Shown here: in pieces, positions 27,230 to 38,227 of the stretch
Layout: each line of letters starts with the position of its first letter
How positions within the stretch are numbered: the first letter of the stretch is position 1
From: JACDHG01 sp963811585
GTDB lineage: Bacteria > Actinomycetota > Actinomycetes > Propionibacteriales > Nocardioidaceae
Direction of reading: 5' to 3'
Assembly (NCBI GenBank): GCA_963811585.1
Contig: CAWERR010000008.1
Coordinates: 372,001 to 436,000 of the forward strand
Length of the DNA: 64,000 bases
Notes under the pieces: generated by a model
What the model was told of the DNA's origin: nothing
Seen by the model: only the letters and a program-made list of their open reading frames with translations
Database searches by the model: none
Translations under genes and position numbers: made by a program

Positions 27230-27999
27230 TCGCCTTTTGGATCCTCGCGCCGATCATGATGGTCTGCGCGATCGGGATGGTGATGGCCCGCAAGGCTGTC
27301 CACTCCGCGCTGATGCTGGCCGTGATCATGATCGGCCTTGCCGTGCTGTATGCCGCGCAGGACGCACCGTTCCTTTTCGTCGTACAGATCATCGTCTACA
27401 CGGGAGCAGTGCTGATGCTGTTCCTGTTCGTGCTCATGCTGGTCGGAGTCGACTCGTCGGACTCGCTCGTCGAGACCCTGCGCGGCCAGCGGGTCGCTGC
27501 GATCCTCGTCGGAGTGCTCTTCACCGTGCTACTGGCGGCCGCCATCGCCCAAACGACGTTCGGCACCGTGGTCGGGATGGACGAGGCCAACGTTGACGGC
27601 AATGTCAACGGCATCGCTGCCGTGCTCTTCAGCAAGTACGTCTTCGCATTCGAGGTGACGAGCGCGTTGCTGATCACAGCCGCCCTTGGAGCGATGGTGC
27701 TGGCGCATCGGGAGCGGCTGACCCCCAAGCCGACACAGCGCGACCTGGTGGGCCAACGCATGCGGGACTACGCGACGACGGGAGCCCACCCCGGCCCGCT
27801 GCCGAACCCCGGGACGTTCGCGCGTCACAACTCGGTCGACACCCCGGCGCTGCTCCCGGACGGGACGCCCTCGGAGCTGTCGATCTCCCGTGTCATGCGC
27901 GCGCGTGGCACGGTCCGCGACGTGGGCGAGGGCACTGCCGCGTCCGGTGTGATCCAGCCTGGCTCCGACGACCGACAGATCGAGGAGGGCGACCGATGA
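27226..27999 (+). CDS. nuoJ: NADH-quinone oxidoreductase subunit J
   Basis: This 257-residue membrane subunit of the ND6 family has five helices in the first 165 residues, with the conserved FVVQIIVYTGAVLMLFLFVL (third helix). About 90 polar C-terminal residues follow, longer than in Escherichia coli, with no recognised domain. It overlaps nuoI and nuoK by 4 nt each. Its third helix takes part in the coupling between quinone reduction and proton pumping. Confidence 0.94.
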   Translation: MIAFWILAPIMMVCAIGMVMARKAVHSALMLAVIMIGLAVLYAAQDAPFLFVVQIIVYTGAVLMLFLFVLMLVGVDSSDSLVETLRGQRVAAILVGVLFTVLLAAAIAQTTFGTVVGMDEANVDGNVNGIAAVLFSKYVFAFEVTSALLITAALGAMVLAHRERLTPKPTQRDLVGQRMRDYATTGAHPGPLPNPGTFARHNSVDTPALLPDGTPSELSISRVMRARGTVRDVGEGTAASGVIQPGSDDRQIEEGDR

Positions 28000-28295
28000 G
28001 CACGACGCCCTTCCTGGTGCTTGCCGCGATGCTGTTCGGTGTCGGGGCGATCGGCGTCCTTGTTCGCCGCAACGCGATCGTCGTGTTCATGTGCGTCGAG
28101 CTGATGCTCAACGCTTGCAACCTGACGTTGGTTACCTTCGCGCGGCAGCATGGCAACCTCGACGGCCAGATCGCCGCCTTCTTCGTGATGGTGGTCGCCG
28201 CAGCCGAGGTCGTCGTCGGGCTGGCCATCATCATGACCATCTTCCGGACGCGACGCTCGGCCTCGGTCGACGACGCCAGCCTCCTGAAGTACTAG
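27996..28295 (+). CDS. nuoK: NADH-quinone oxidoreductase subunit K
   Basis: This 99-residue membrane subunit of the ND4L family has three helices. The conserved glutamates lie in VFMCVELMLNACNL and in the third helix (VAAAEVVVGLAI), both needed for proton translocation. The length is typical. The ATG overlaps nuoJ by 4 nt, and nuoL begins 6 nt downstream. Confidence 0.95.
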   Translation: MSTTPFLVLAAMLFGVGAIGVLVRRNAIVVFMCVELMLNACNLTLVTFARQHGNLDGQIAAFFVMVVAAAEVVVGLAIIMTIFRTRRSASVDDASLLKY

Positions 28296-28301
28296 CGGGG
28301 T

Positions 28302-30167
28302 GTGATGGAACTCCTGTCCCTGATCATCGTGATCCCTGCGCTCAGCGCCGCTGTGCTGCTGCTCGGTGGCCGACTGGCCGACTCGTGGGGTCATCTGCTC
28401 GGCACAGCGGCGCCGCTGGTCTCGTTCGTACTCGGGCTCGTCGCGTTCAGCCGGCTGTCAGGAGACGACGGTGAGGCTCTGACCGAGCACGTGTTCACCT
28501 GGATCGACGTGGCCCAGTTCCAGGTCGAGTTCGACCTCCTCTTCGACCCGCTGTCGGCGTTGTTCGTGCTGCTCATCACCGGTGTCGGCGGCCTCATCCA
28601 CATCTACTCGATCGGTTACATGGAGCACGACGTACGTCGTCGGCGCTTCTTCGGCTACCTCAACCTGTTCATCGCCGCCATGTTGTTGCTCGTGCTGGCC
28701 GACGACTACCTGGCCCTCTTCCTGGGTTGGGAAGGCGTCGGCCTGGCGTCATACCTGTTGATCGGCTTCTGGCAACACAAGGACACCGCTGCCGTCGCCG
28801 CCAAGAAAGCCTTCGTCGTCAACCGGGTTGGCGACCTCGGGCTGGCGATCGCGATCATGCTCATGTTCGCCACCTTCGGGACCACGTCCTTCGCCGGCGT
28901 TGAGGAAGGCATGGCGCAGGTCAGCGAAGGCACTGCTACGGCGTTGGGACTTCTGCTCCTGCTCGGCGCATGCGGGAAGTCAGCCCAGGTGCCGTTGCAG
29001 AGCTGGCTCCTTGACGCGATGGAAGGCCCGACCCCGGTGTCGGCGCTCATCCACGCGGCGACGATGGTCACGGCCGGGGTCTACCTGGTCACAAGGTCGA
29101 ACTTCGTCTACGAGCACACCGAAACAGCGCAGACGGCCGTGGTCATCGTGGGACTGGTCACGCTCCTGTGGGGCGCGATCATCGGGTGCGCCAAGGACGA
29201 CATCAAGAAGGTCCTGGCGGGATCGACCATGAGTCAGATCGGCTACATGATGCTCGCCGCCGGCATCGGCCCAGCCGGGTATGCCTTCGCGATCTTCCAC
29301 CTCCTGACCCACGGAGCCTTCAAGGCCAACATGTTCCTCGGCGCAGGCTCGGTCATGCACGCCATGAATGACGAGGTCGACATGCGCCGCTACGGGGCTC
29401 TGCGCGCCGTCATGCCGATCACGTTCCTCACCTTTGCCTGCGGCTACCTGGCGATCATCGGGTTCCCCGGCTTCTCCGGGTTCTGGTCGAAGGACAAGAT
29501 CATCGAAGCTGCGTTCGGCGAGAACGTCTTCATCGGCATCGGTGCCCTCCTCGGCGCCGGGATCACCGCGTTCTACATGACCCGGCTGATGATCATGACG
29601 TTCGTCAGCGAGAAGCGCTGGGCGAAAGACGCCCATCCGCACGAGTCCTCACTCGTGATGACGGTGCCGCTGATGGTCTTGGCTGTCCTGTCCGTCGGTG
29701 GCGGTGTGCTACTGCTCAACGACTGGATCGGTGAGTGGCTAGAGCCGGTCTTCGGCCCCGAGGAGCATCATGACCTCCCCTTGCCGGTCTTCGGCATCAC
29801 CGCGCTTGTGTTCGCCGTCATCGTCCTCGGGATCGCCATCGCCTTCTACGTGTTCGCTCGTGACAAGATCCCTGTTCTCGCCCCGCCGCGTGTCTCCCCG
29901 CTGACCAAGGCGGCGCGTTCCGACCTGTACGGCGACGCCTTCAACGAGGCGGCCTTCATGCGACCGGGGCAGTACCTCACCAGGTCGATGGTCTATGCCG
30001 ACAACCGCGGCGTCGACGGGGCAGTCAACGGCCTCGCAGCGCTCGTCGGGGGCACCTCGGGCCGAGTCCGCCGCTGGCAGAGCGGGTTCGTCCGGTCGTA
30101 TGCGCTCTCCATGCTCGTCGGGTCAGCCCTGCTCGTCATCGCTGTATTGGCGGTGACGCTCGCATGA
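28302..30167 (+). CDS. nuoL: NADH-quinone oxidoreductase subunit L
   Basis: This 621-residue antiporter-like subunit of the ND5 family has the functional residues expected: Glu in FLGWEGVGLASYLLIGFW, Lys in ACGKSAQVPLQSWLLDAMEG and in the GFWSKDKI segment, and the histidine-bearing SALIHAATMVTAGVY. A long amphipathic C-terminal helix precedes the last membrane segment, as in other NuoL proteins. GTG 28302 and ATG 28305 are both possible starts. It overlaps nuoM by 4 nt. Confidence 0.95.
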   Translation: MMELLSLIIVIPALSAAVLLLGGRLADSWGHLLGTAAPLVSFVLGLVAFSRLSGDDGEALTEHVFTWIDVAQFQVEFDLLFDPLSALFVLLITGVGGLIHIYSIGYMEHDVRRRRFFGYLNLFIAAMLLLVLADDYLALFLGWEGVGLASYLLIGFWQHKDTAAVAAKKAFVVNRVGDLGLAIAIMLMFATFGTTSFAGVEEGMAQVSEGTATALGLLLLLGACGKSAQVPLQSWLLDAMEGPTPVSALIHAATMVTAGVYLVTRSNFVYEHTETAQTAVVIVGLVTLLWGAIIGCAKDDIKKVLAGSTMSQIGYMMLAAGIGPAGYAFAIFHLLTHGAFKANMFLGAGSVMHAMNDEVDMRRYGALRAVMPITFLTFACGYLAIIGFPGFSGFWSKDKIIEAAFGENVFIGIGALLGAGITAFYMTRLMIMTFVSEKRWAKDAHPHESSLVMTVPLMVLAVLSVGGGVLLLNDWIGEWLEPVFGPEEHHDLPLPVFGITALVFAVIVLGIAIAFYVFARDKIPVLAPPRVSPLTKAARSDLYGDAFNEAAFMRPGQYLTRSMVYADNRGVDGAVNGLAALVGGTSGRVRRWQSGFVRSYALSMLVGSALLVIAVLAVTLA

Positions 30168-31702
30168 CCGGAAGTGAGATGACCATTCCCTGGCTCACGA
30201 TCCTCATGGCGCTGCCGCTGCTGGGGGCGGGTGCGGTCCTCGCGACTCCCAAGGGGACAGTGCTGCCGAAGCAGGTGGCGCTGGGCTTCTCGCTGCTCGT
30301 GTTTGCCGTCTCTGTCGTCGTGGCCGCGCAGTTCGAGGTGGACGGCGGCTTCCAGTTCGTCGAACAACACAACTGGATCGAGACGTTCGGGGCCAGCTAT
30401 GCAGTCGGGGTCGACGGGCTCGGACTCGTGCTCGTGCTGTTGACGACGATCCTGACGCCGGTCGTGATCCTCGCATCGTGGGATGACGCTGACGGCGGCC
30501 GGTGGAGCGCCAACGCCTTCTTTGCCTGGATGCTTGCCCTCCAGGGACTCTCGATCGGGGTCTTCTGCGCTACCGACGTCTTCTTGTTCTACGTCTTCTT
30601 CGAGGCGACGCTGATCCCGATCTACTTCCTGATCGGGGGTTTCGGCGGTGCCCGACGGTCGTATGCCGCCGTGAAGTTCTTGCTTTACAGCCTGTTCGGC
30701 GGCCTGCTGATGCTCGCCTCGGTCGTCGGCCTGTACGTCGTCACGGCCGACAGCGAGACGGGACCGTCATACCTACTCGAAGATCTGATGAGCGCCGACA
30801 TCGGGACCACGACGGGTCGCTGGCTGTTCCTCGGCTTCTTCATCGCGTTCGCCGTCAAGGCGCCGATGTGGCCGGTGCACACGTGGCTGCCGGACGCCGC
30901 GAGCGAGGGCACGCCCGGCACGTCGGTCCTTCTTGTCAGCGTCCTCGACAAGATCGGCACCTTCGGGATGATGCGCTTCTGCCTCAACATCTTCCCCGAG
31001 GCGTCGCGTTGGGCGACTCCGGTGGTGATCACGCTGGCCGTCATCTCGATCCTGTACGGCGCGCTGCTGGCGATCGGGCAGCAGGACATCCGCCGGCTCA
31101 TCGCCTACACGTCGGTGTCCCACTTCGGTTTCATCGTCCTCGGGATCTTTGCGATGACGAGCCAGGGGCAGGCCGGATCGGCGCTCTACATGTTCAACCA
31201 CGGGCTCTCGACCGGGGCGTTGTTCCTCGTGACCGGTTTCCTGATCAGCAGACGCGGATCGAAGATGATCGACGACTACGGCGGTGTCGAGAAGGTCGCG
31301 CCGGTGTTGGCAGGGACGTTCCTGCTGGCGGGGTTGTCGAGCCTGTCGCTGCCCGGCCTGTCGCCTTTCGTCAGCGAGTTCCTCGTCCTTGCAGGCACGT
31401 TCACGGTGTCGGTCACAGCGGCCGTGTTCGCAGCGCTCGGCATCGTGCTGGCGGCGGTCTACATCCTGTACATGTACCAGCGCACGATGACCGGTCCGGT
31501 GCGGGAGTCGACGAAGGACCTCCCGGACCTGAAGGTTCGCGAAGTCGCGGCCCTCGCGCCGCTGCTGGTGCTGATCGTCGTGTTGGGCTTCTTCCCGAAG
31601 CCAGTGCTCGATGCCGTCAACCCGACGGTCGACTCGCTGCTCGAGCAGGTCGGTCTCGAAGATCCAGAGCCCACCGTCGCCGCCGATGAGGAGGGGTCGT
31701 AG
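30164..31702 (+). CDS. nuoM: NADH-quinone oxidoreductase subunit M
   Basis: This 512-residue antiporter-like subunit of the ND4 family has the helix with FFEATLIPIYFLIGGFG (conserved Glu), AVKAPMWPVHTWLPDA (conserved Lys) and ASEGTPGTSVLL. It forms one of the three proton channels of the membrane arm. The ATG overlaps the nuoL stop by 4 nt. The TAG stop shares its last base with the GTG of nuoN. Confidence 0.95.
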   Translation: MTGSEMTIPWLTILMALPLLGAGAVLATPKGTVLPKQVALGFSLLVFAVSVVVAAQFEVDGGFQFVEQHNWIETFGASYAVGVDGLGLVLVLLTTILTPVVILASWDDADGGRWSANAFFAWMLALQGLSIGVFCATDVFLFYVFFEATLIPIYFLIGGFGGARRSYAAVKFLLYSLFGGLLMLASVVGLYVVTADSETGPSYLLEDLMSADIGTTTGRWLFLGFFIAFAVKAPMWPVHTWLPDAASEGTPGTSVLLVSVLDKIGTFGMMRFCLNIFPEASRWATPVVITLAVISILYGALLAIGQQDIRRLIAYTSVSHFGFIVLGIFAMTSQGQAGSALYMFNHGLSTGALFLVTGFLISRRGSKMIDDYGGVEKVAPVLAGTFLLAGLSSLSLPGLSPFVSEFLVLAGTFTVSVTAAVFAALGIVLAAVYILYMYQRTMTGPVRESTKDLPDLKVREVAALAPLLVLIVVLGFFPKPVLDAVNPTVDSLLEQVGLEDPEPTVAADEEGS

Positions 31703-33306
31703 TGGTCCTGGCCATCCAGACATTCGACTCGCCTGAGATCGCGTACGGCAAGCTCTCGCCGCTGTTGATCGTGTTCGGTGTCGCGATCGCGGGCGTGCTC
31801 GTCGAGGCGTTCGCGCCACGCGAGCGTCGCTACGCGATCCAGACGGTGCTGGCGTTGGCCGGTCTGGTCGTGGCCTTCATCGCGACAACCCTGGTTGCTG
31901 CCGACATGCCCAGCAACAACGACGGCACCTCCCTCGGCACGATCGAGGCGATGGGCGCGATCGCCGTGGACGGCCCCTCGCTGTTCATCTGGGGACTGCT
32001 ACTCATCTTCTCGCTGATCAGCGTGCTGCTGTTCGCCGAACGCCATCTGGAGGGCGGCATCACTGCTTTCGCTGGCTCGGCTGCAGCCCTTCCCGGCACG
32101 CAGGCAGAGCGCGAAGCGTCATCCAGGGGCGTCGAGCACACTGAGGTCTTCCCGCTGGTGATGTTCGCGATCGGCGGCATGATGCTGTTCCCGGCGTCCA
32201 ACGACCTTCTGACGATGTTCGTGGCGCTCGAGGTGTTCTCGCTGCCGCTCTACCTGCTGTGCGGGCTCGCCCGAAGACGGCGCCTCATCAGCCAGGAAGC
32301 CGCCCTGAAGTACTTCCTCCTCGGTGCCTTCTCGTCGGCGTTCTTCCTCTACGGCATCGCGCTCGTCTACGGGTTCGCGGGCACGTTCGAGCTGGCAAAG
32401 ATCGACGCAGCGGTCTCGGCGAGTGTTGGTGCTGACGGCTTGCTGCTGACAGGTATGGCGTTGCTGGCCGTCGGGCTGCTCTTCAAGGTCAGCGCCGCAC
32501 CGTTCCATGCCTGGACCCCCGACGTCTACCAGGGTGCCCCGACTGCAGTCACTGCGTTCATGGCCGCGTGCACGAAGGTGGCTGCCTTCGGCGCGCTGCT
32601 CCGCGTGTTCTACGTCGGGCTCGGCGGCGCCCGGTGGGACTGGCAGCCGCTGATGTGGATTGTTGCCGCGCTCACCATGGCGGTCGGCTCGATCATCGCG
32701 ATCACGCAGACCGACATCAAGCGGATGCTGGCGTACTCGTCGATCGCGCACGCCGGCTTCCTGATCACAGGTTTCGTCGGCGCCCAGCAGGGGATCAGTA
32801 TTGCTGGACAGGAGATCAGCAGCCTGCAGGCAGTCCTCTTCTACCTGGTTGCCTACGGGTTCACGACGATCGGAGCGTTCGCGGTCATCACGGTGGTGCG
32901 TGACGCCGGCGGCGAGTCCACCCATCTCGCGCGCTGGGCCGGGCTCGGCAAGGAGGCTCCGGTGGTCGCCGGGGTGTTCGCGTTCTTCCTGCTCGCTTTC
33001 GCGGGGATTCCGCTGACCAGTGGCTTCACCGGAAAGTGGGCGGTGTTCACCTCCGCTTGGTCTGGCGGTGCCTGGCCGTTGGTCGTGGTGGCCGTGCTGA
33101 TGAGCCTGGTGGCCGCGTTCTTCTACGTGCGGGTCATCGTCGTCATGTTCTTCTCCGACCCGGTCGGTGACGGACCCACGGTGGCAGTCCCCAGCATCTT
33201 GACCAACGTAGCGATTACGATCGGTGCCGCCATGACGCTGCTCCTGGGTGTGCTGCCGCAGCCGGTGTTCGACCTGGCTCGGCACGCGGGTGAGTTCATC
33301 CGCTGA
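31702..33306 (+). CDS. nuoN: NADH-quinone oxidoreductase subunit N
   Basis: This 534-residue antiporter-like subunit of the ND2 family has conserved FVALEVFSLPLYLLCGLARR (Glu), the LFKVSAAPFHAWTPDVYQGA segment with its channel Lys, and SIAHAGFLITG. It forms the proton channel next to NuoK. A GTG start overlaps nuoM by 1 nt. The TGA stop overlaps by 1 nt the ATG of the polyprenyl diphosphate synthase gene, so translation of the two is probably coupled. Confidence 0.95.
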   Translation: MVLAIQTFDSPEIAYGKLSPLLIVFGVAIAGVLVEAFAPRERRYAIQTVLALAGLVVAFIATTLVAADMPSNNDGTSLGTIEAMGAIAVDGPSLFIWGLLLIFSLISVLLFAERHLEGGITAFAGSAAALPGTQAEREASSRGVEHTEVFPLVMFAIGGMMLFPASNDLLTMFVALEVFSLPLYLLCGLARRRRLISQEAALKYFLLGAFSSAFFLYGIALVYGFAGTFELAKIDAAVSASVGADGLLLTGMALLAVGLLFKVSAAPFHAWTPDVYQGAPTAVTAFMAACTKVAAFGALLRVFYVGLGGARWDWQPLMWIVAALTMAVGSIIAITQTDIKRMLAYSSIAHAGFLITGFVGAQQGISIAGQEISSLQAVLFYLVAYGFTTIGAFAVITVVRDAGGESTHLARWAGLGKEAPVVAGVFAFFLLAFAGIPLTSGFTGKWAVFTSAWSGGAWPLVVVAVLMSLVAAFFYVRVIVVMFFSDPVGDGPTVAVPSILTNVAITIGAAMTLLLGVLPQPVFDLARHAGEFIR

Positions 33307-34310
33307 TGGCCGTCCACGCGTCTCCGACTCTCGGGTTGCCGATCGTCGACCCTGACCTAGAGTCGCGGATCCGGCAGAGGCTGAACGAGATCGAGAAGGA
33401 GCTCGCGGCTGCCGTCGCCTCCGACATCGACTTCATCAACGAGGCGTCGCATCATCTGCTCGAGGCCGGAGGCAAGCGGTTCCGCCCCTTGCTGTGCGTG
33501 CTCGCCTCGGAGTTCGGCGACCGCAATGCGCCGGGCGTCGTGCCTGCCGCCCTCGTCGTGGAGCTCACCCACCTCGCCACCCTCTACCACGATGACGTCA
33601 TGGACGAGGCTGAGTTGCGTCGTGGGGCACCGAGTGCCAACGCCCGTTGGGACAACTCGATCGCGATCCTCACTGGCGACTACCTGTTCGCGCAGGCTTC
33701 AGACATCGTCGCCGGGCTAGGTCCCGAGGCGGTGCGGATCCAGGCGCAAACGTTCGGCCGGCTGGTGCAGGGGCAGATTCGGGAGACAGTGGGCCCGCGA
33801 GACGGCGACGATGCGCTGCGCCACTACCTGTCCGTCGTGGCCGACAAGACCGGCTCGCTGATCGCGACCTCCGCGCGGTTCGGCGCCAAGCTCGCCGGAG
33901 TCAGCGCGGAGCTCGAGGAGACCCTGACGTCGTTCGGTGAGCAGATCGGTACGGCATTCCAGCTGTCTGACGACATCATCGACATCGCGAGCGAGTCGAC
34001 CGACCTCGGCAAGGCGGCCGGGACGGACCTCCGTGAGGGGATCCCGACGCTGCCGACGCTTTTCGCGCGCCAGTCCGGTGATGCCGCGGACGCGCGGCTG
34101 CTCGAGTTGCTGTCTGCACCACTGACCGACGAGACACTGCACGCGGAGGCGCTCATGTTGCTGCGCGGAAACCGGGCCATGGCGCAGGCACGCGACGAGG
34201 TCGAGCGGCGTACGCAGGTGGCGCGTGACTTGCTGCGGTCCGTTCCCGATATCCCTGCACGCGCCGCTCTGCACGGCCTCTGTGACTTGGTCACCACGCG
34301 GACGTCCTGA
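33306..34310 (+). CDS. Polyprenyl diphosphate synthase, probably for the menaquinone tail
   Basis: This 334-residue trans-isoprenyl diphosphate synthase has the first Asp-rich motif HDDVMDEAELRRG (Asp96, Asp97, Asp100) and the second QLSDDIIDIAS (Asp222, Asp223, Asp226), plus EAGGKRFRP at residues 53-61. It elongates isopentenyl units to a long-chain diphosphate, the substrate of MenA. The residues before the first motif (LATLYH) are small or aromatic in ways that set chain length, but the length cannot be read safely. Its coupling to nuoN and the nearby men genes support menaquinone tail synthesis. Confidence 0.9.
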   Translation: MAVHASPTLGLPIVDPDLESRIRQRLNEIEKELAAAVASDIDFINEASHHLLEAGGKRFRPLLCVLASEFGDRNAPGVVPAALVVELTHLATLYHDDVMDEAELRRGAPSANARWDNSIAILTGDYLFAQASDIVAGLGPEAVRIQAQTFGRLVQGQIRETVGPRDGDDALRHYLSVVADKTGSLIATSARFGAKLAGVSAELEETLTSFGEQIGTAFQLSDDIIDIASESTDLGKAAGTDLREGIPTLPTLFARQSGDAADARLLELLSAPLTDETLHAEALMLLRGNRAMAQARDEVERRTQVARDLLRSVPDIPARAALHGLCDLVTTRTS

Positions 34311-34381
34311 CTCGCCGTATTGCATGCCCTGGCCGCCGCCCCGGCAGCGGACATCGATTCGATCCACTAGGTTGCATCTCC

Positions 34382-35092
34382 ATGAAGTCAGCCCGCCAGG
34401 TCCTCGTCGGCATCACTGCGACCGCGCTGCTCGGCCTTCCCGGCATCGCACCAGCCACCTCGGCCGTTCCGCCCGAGGCGTCGGGGGTCACGGCGGCCGG
34501 ATCGAGGTACAACACCTCGATCCGCTTCCTCGACTTCGACCACACCCGGACCTACGCAAGCCGCACCATGGTGCGCGGGCAAGTGGTGGCTTACGTGAAC
34601 GGCAACCGTGGTGCGGTCAAGGGCAAGAAGGTCTTGCTCTATCGGAAGATCCACGGGTCGCCGGGGTGGAAGCGCATCGCTCGGGGCTACACCAGCCAGA
34701 CCACCAGGCCGACCTTCCGGTTCACACCGCGGTCGAGAGCTAACGCCACCTATCTCGTGCGATTCCCTGGCAACACCCAACTGCAGCGATCGCAAGACAC
34801 CACGGTCGTGCTCGTACACCGGCTGCTGAACGCACAGATGGAGGATCGGACCGGGCGCTTCCACGGACGGGTGGTCCCACGGTGGGCAAACCGGGCGATC
34901 TACCTCGAGAAGCGTCAGTGCGCGAGCTGCTCCTGGCAGCGGGTGCGGACCGGCCGCACGGGCGACGTCGGTCGGTGGTCGTTCCGGGTCAGCGCTCCGG
35001 CCAACGGCCGCTGGTGGTGGCGAGCCGCCGTGCCGGCATCGACGCGCTACATCTGGTCGTACAGCGGCATCTACACCACTCAGCGGGGCTGA
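34382..35092 (+). CDS. Secreted protein of unknown function with Ig-like repeats
   Basis: This 236-residue protein begins with a clear signal peptide: MKSARQ, a hydrophobic core (VLVGITATALLGL) and a likely Ala-x-Ala cleavage near residues 24-28. The mature part is basic and rich in Arg, Thr, Tyr and Trp. Two similar beta-rich stretches are visible: RGQVVAYVNGNRGAVKGKKV with LLYRKIHGSPGWKRIA, and RAIYLEKRQCASCSWQRVRT. This resembles the Ig-like secreted repeat proteins of Nocardioides, in which a spacing of ...V.L.r...g.W..v... recurs. No catalytic motif was found. Confidence 0.65.
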   Translation: MKSARQVLVGITATALLGLPGIAPATSAVPPEASGVTAAGSRYNTSIRFLDFDHTRTYASRTMVRGQVVAYVNGNRGAVKGKKVLLYRKIHGSPGWKRIARGYTSQTTRPTFRFTPRSRANATYLVRFPGNTQLQRSQDTTVVLVHRLLNAQMEDRTGRFHGRVVPRWANRAIYLEKRQCASCSWQRVRTGRTGDVGRWSFRVSAPANGRWWWRAAVPASTRYIWSYSGIYTTQRG

Positions 35093-35099
35093 CGTGACG

Positions 35100-36070
35100 T
35101 CAGTCGACAGTCCACGGGTCGCGGCCGGCTAGGAGCGTTGCCAGGTCGCCCTCGCCACCGGCCCGCGCGCCCTGGATCTGCTCGCGGACCTGGTCGTCGT
35201 ACGTCGGACGGTCGACCTGGCGGAAGATACCGATCGGGACGTGCGCCATCGTGCCGTCATCGAGCCTGGAGATCTCGAACGCCTGGGACGGGTTGTCTGC
35301 GTGAGCGTCGTGGATCCACTCACGCTCGCCGATCGTGACCTTCTCGCCATGCTGCAGCCGCACCAGTCGGGCCTCGGCCTCCTCCTTGTCCTTGAGGACG
35401 TCAAAGGCGCCGTCGTTGAAGATCGGGCAGTTCTGGTAGATCTCGATCAGCGCTGTGCCGCGGTGGGCCACGGCCTTCTTGAGCACCTCGGTGAGGTGGT
35501 TGCGGTCGGAGTCGAGGGTGCGGGCCACGAATGTTGCCTCGGAGCCCAAGGCGAGCGAGATCGGGTTGAACGGAAAGTCCACCGAGCCTGCGGGTGTCGA
35601 CTTCGTGATCTTGCCGGGCTCGGACGTGGGCGAGTACTGCCCTTTCGTCAGACCGTAGATGCGGTTGTTGAAGAGCAGGATCGTCATGTTGACGTTGCGA
35701 CGCATCGCGTGGATCAGGTGGTTGCCGCCGATAGACAAGGCGTCACCGTCACCGGTCACGACCCAGACGTTGAGGTCCGCGCGCGCTGTGGCGAGCCCGG
35801 TTGCGATCGCAGGAGCCCGGCCGTGGATGGAGTGCAGGCCGTAGGTGTCGAGGTAGTACGGGAACCGTGACGAGCAGCCGATGCCTGACACGAACACGAT
35901 GTTCTCGCGCTTCAGCCCGAGCGTTGGCAGAAACCCTTGGACCGCGGCCAAGATGATGTAGTCGCCGCAGCCCGGACACCACCGCACCTCCTGGTCGGAG
36001 GTGAACTCCTTGCGGTTCTGCTCGGCGTCGGACGCGGGAACGTCGCGCAGCCCAGTCAGCGTCAGGTCGG

Positions 36071-36074
<4 letters not shown>
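35100..36074 (-). CDS. korB: 2-oxoglutarate:ferredoxin oxidoreductase beta subunit KorB
   Basis: This 324-residue thiamine-diphosphate subunit has CPGCGDY near residues 33-39, GIGCSSRFPYY, and the cofactor motif VTGDGDALSIGGNHL at about 106-120, followed by LLFNNRIYGLTKGQ. Cys33, Cys36, Cys67 and a later Cys in NCPIF are candidates for the single [4Fe-4S] cluster. It forms a heterodimer with KorA and decarboxylates 2-oxoglutarate to succinyl-CoA while reducing ferredoxin. The start overlaps the end of korA by 4 nt. Another 2-oxoacid substrate cannot be excluded. Confidence 0.9.
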
Positions 36075-37939
<1,865 letters not shown>

Positions 37940-37983
37940 GAAGCTCCATCTCCTGCGGGTCTCATCTGCTGTTTTGTTAGTTG

Positions 37984-38004
37984 TTGAACTGTTCGGTTGT
38001 TCAA
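37984..38004. promoter_or_regulatory. Inverted repeat upstream of korA
   Basis: TTGAAC / GTTCAA with a 9-nt spacer lies 45 nt upstream of the korA start on the minus strand, in an AT-richer stretch of the 288-nt gap between korA and the next gene. The position fits a promoter operator. The motif is not one I recognise, and the arms are short, so chance is possible. The rest of the gap holds no gene that I can see. Confidence 0.4.
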
Positions 38005-38227
38005 GTCTACGACTTGGGGCTTGCCGTTTTGCGCCGCATCTCGCTAACTGAAGGAGGAATAACTAGGCGTCACATTTTCGACACGCCGACCGGGGCATAA
38101 CGGACAAAGCCTAGTTTGGATGGCGACGGCGTACGTCGGTGGGAGCATGTTCACAGCCGCCGGAATCTGAGGAGTGTTTGCGGTATTCCTCACGGCGACA
38201 GGTCGACGTAGCTCCGAAGGAGATCCC

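Noticed and set aside
30502..31689. Open frame of 395 codons on the plus strand inside nuoM
   Set aside because: Out of frame within a clearly conserved nuoM; Arg-rich shadow.
38050..38075. Strong AAGGAGGAATAACT ribosome-binding-like site
   Set aside because: No start codon opens a plausible reading frame after it, so it was not called as a gene start.
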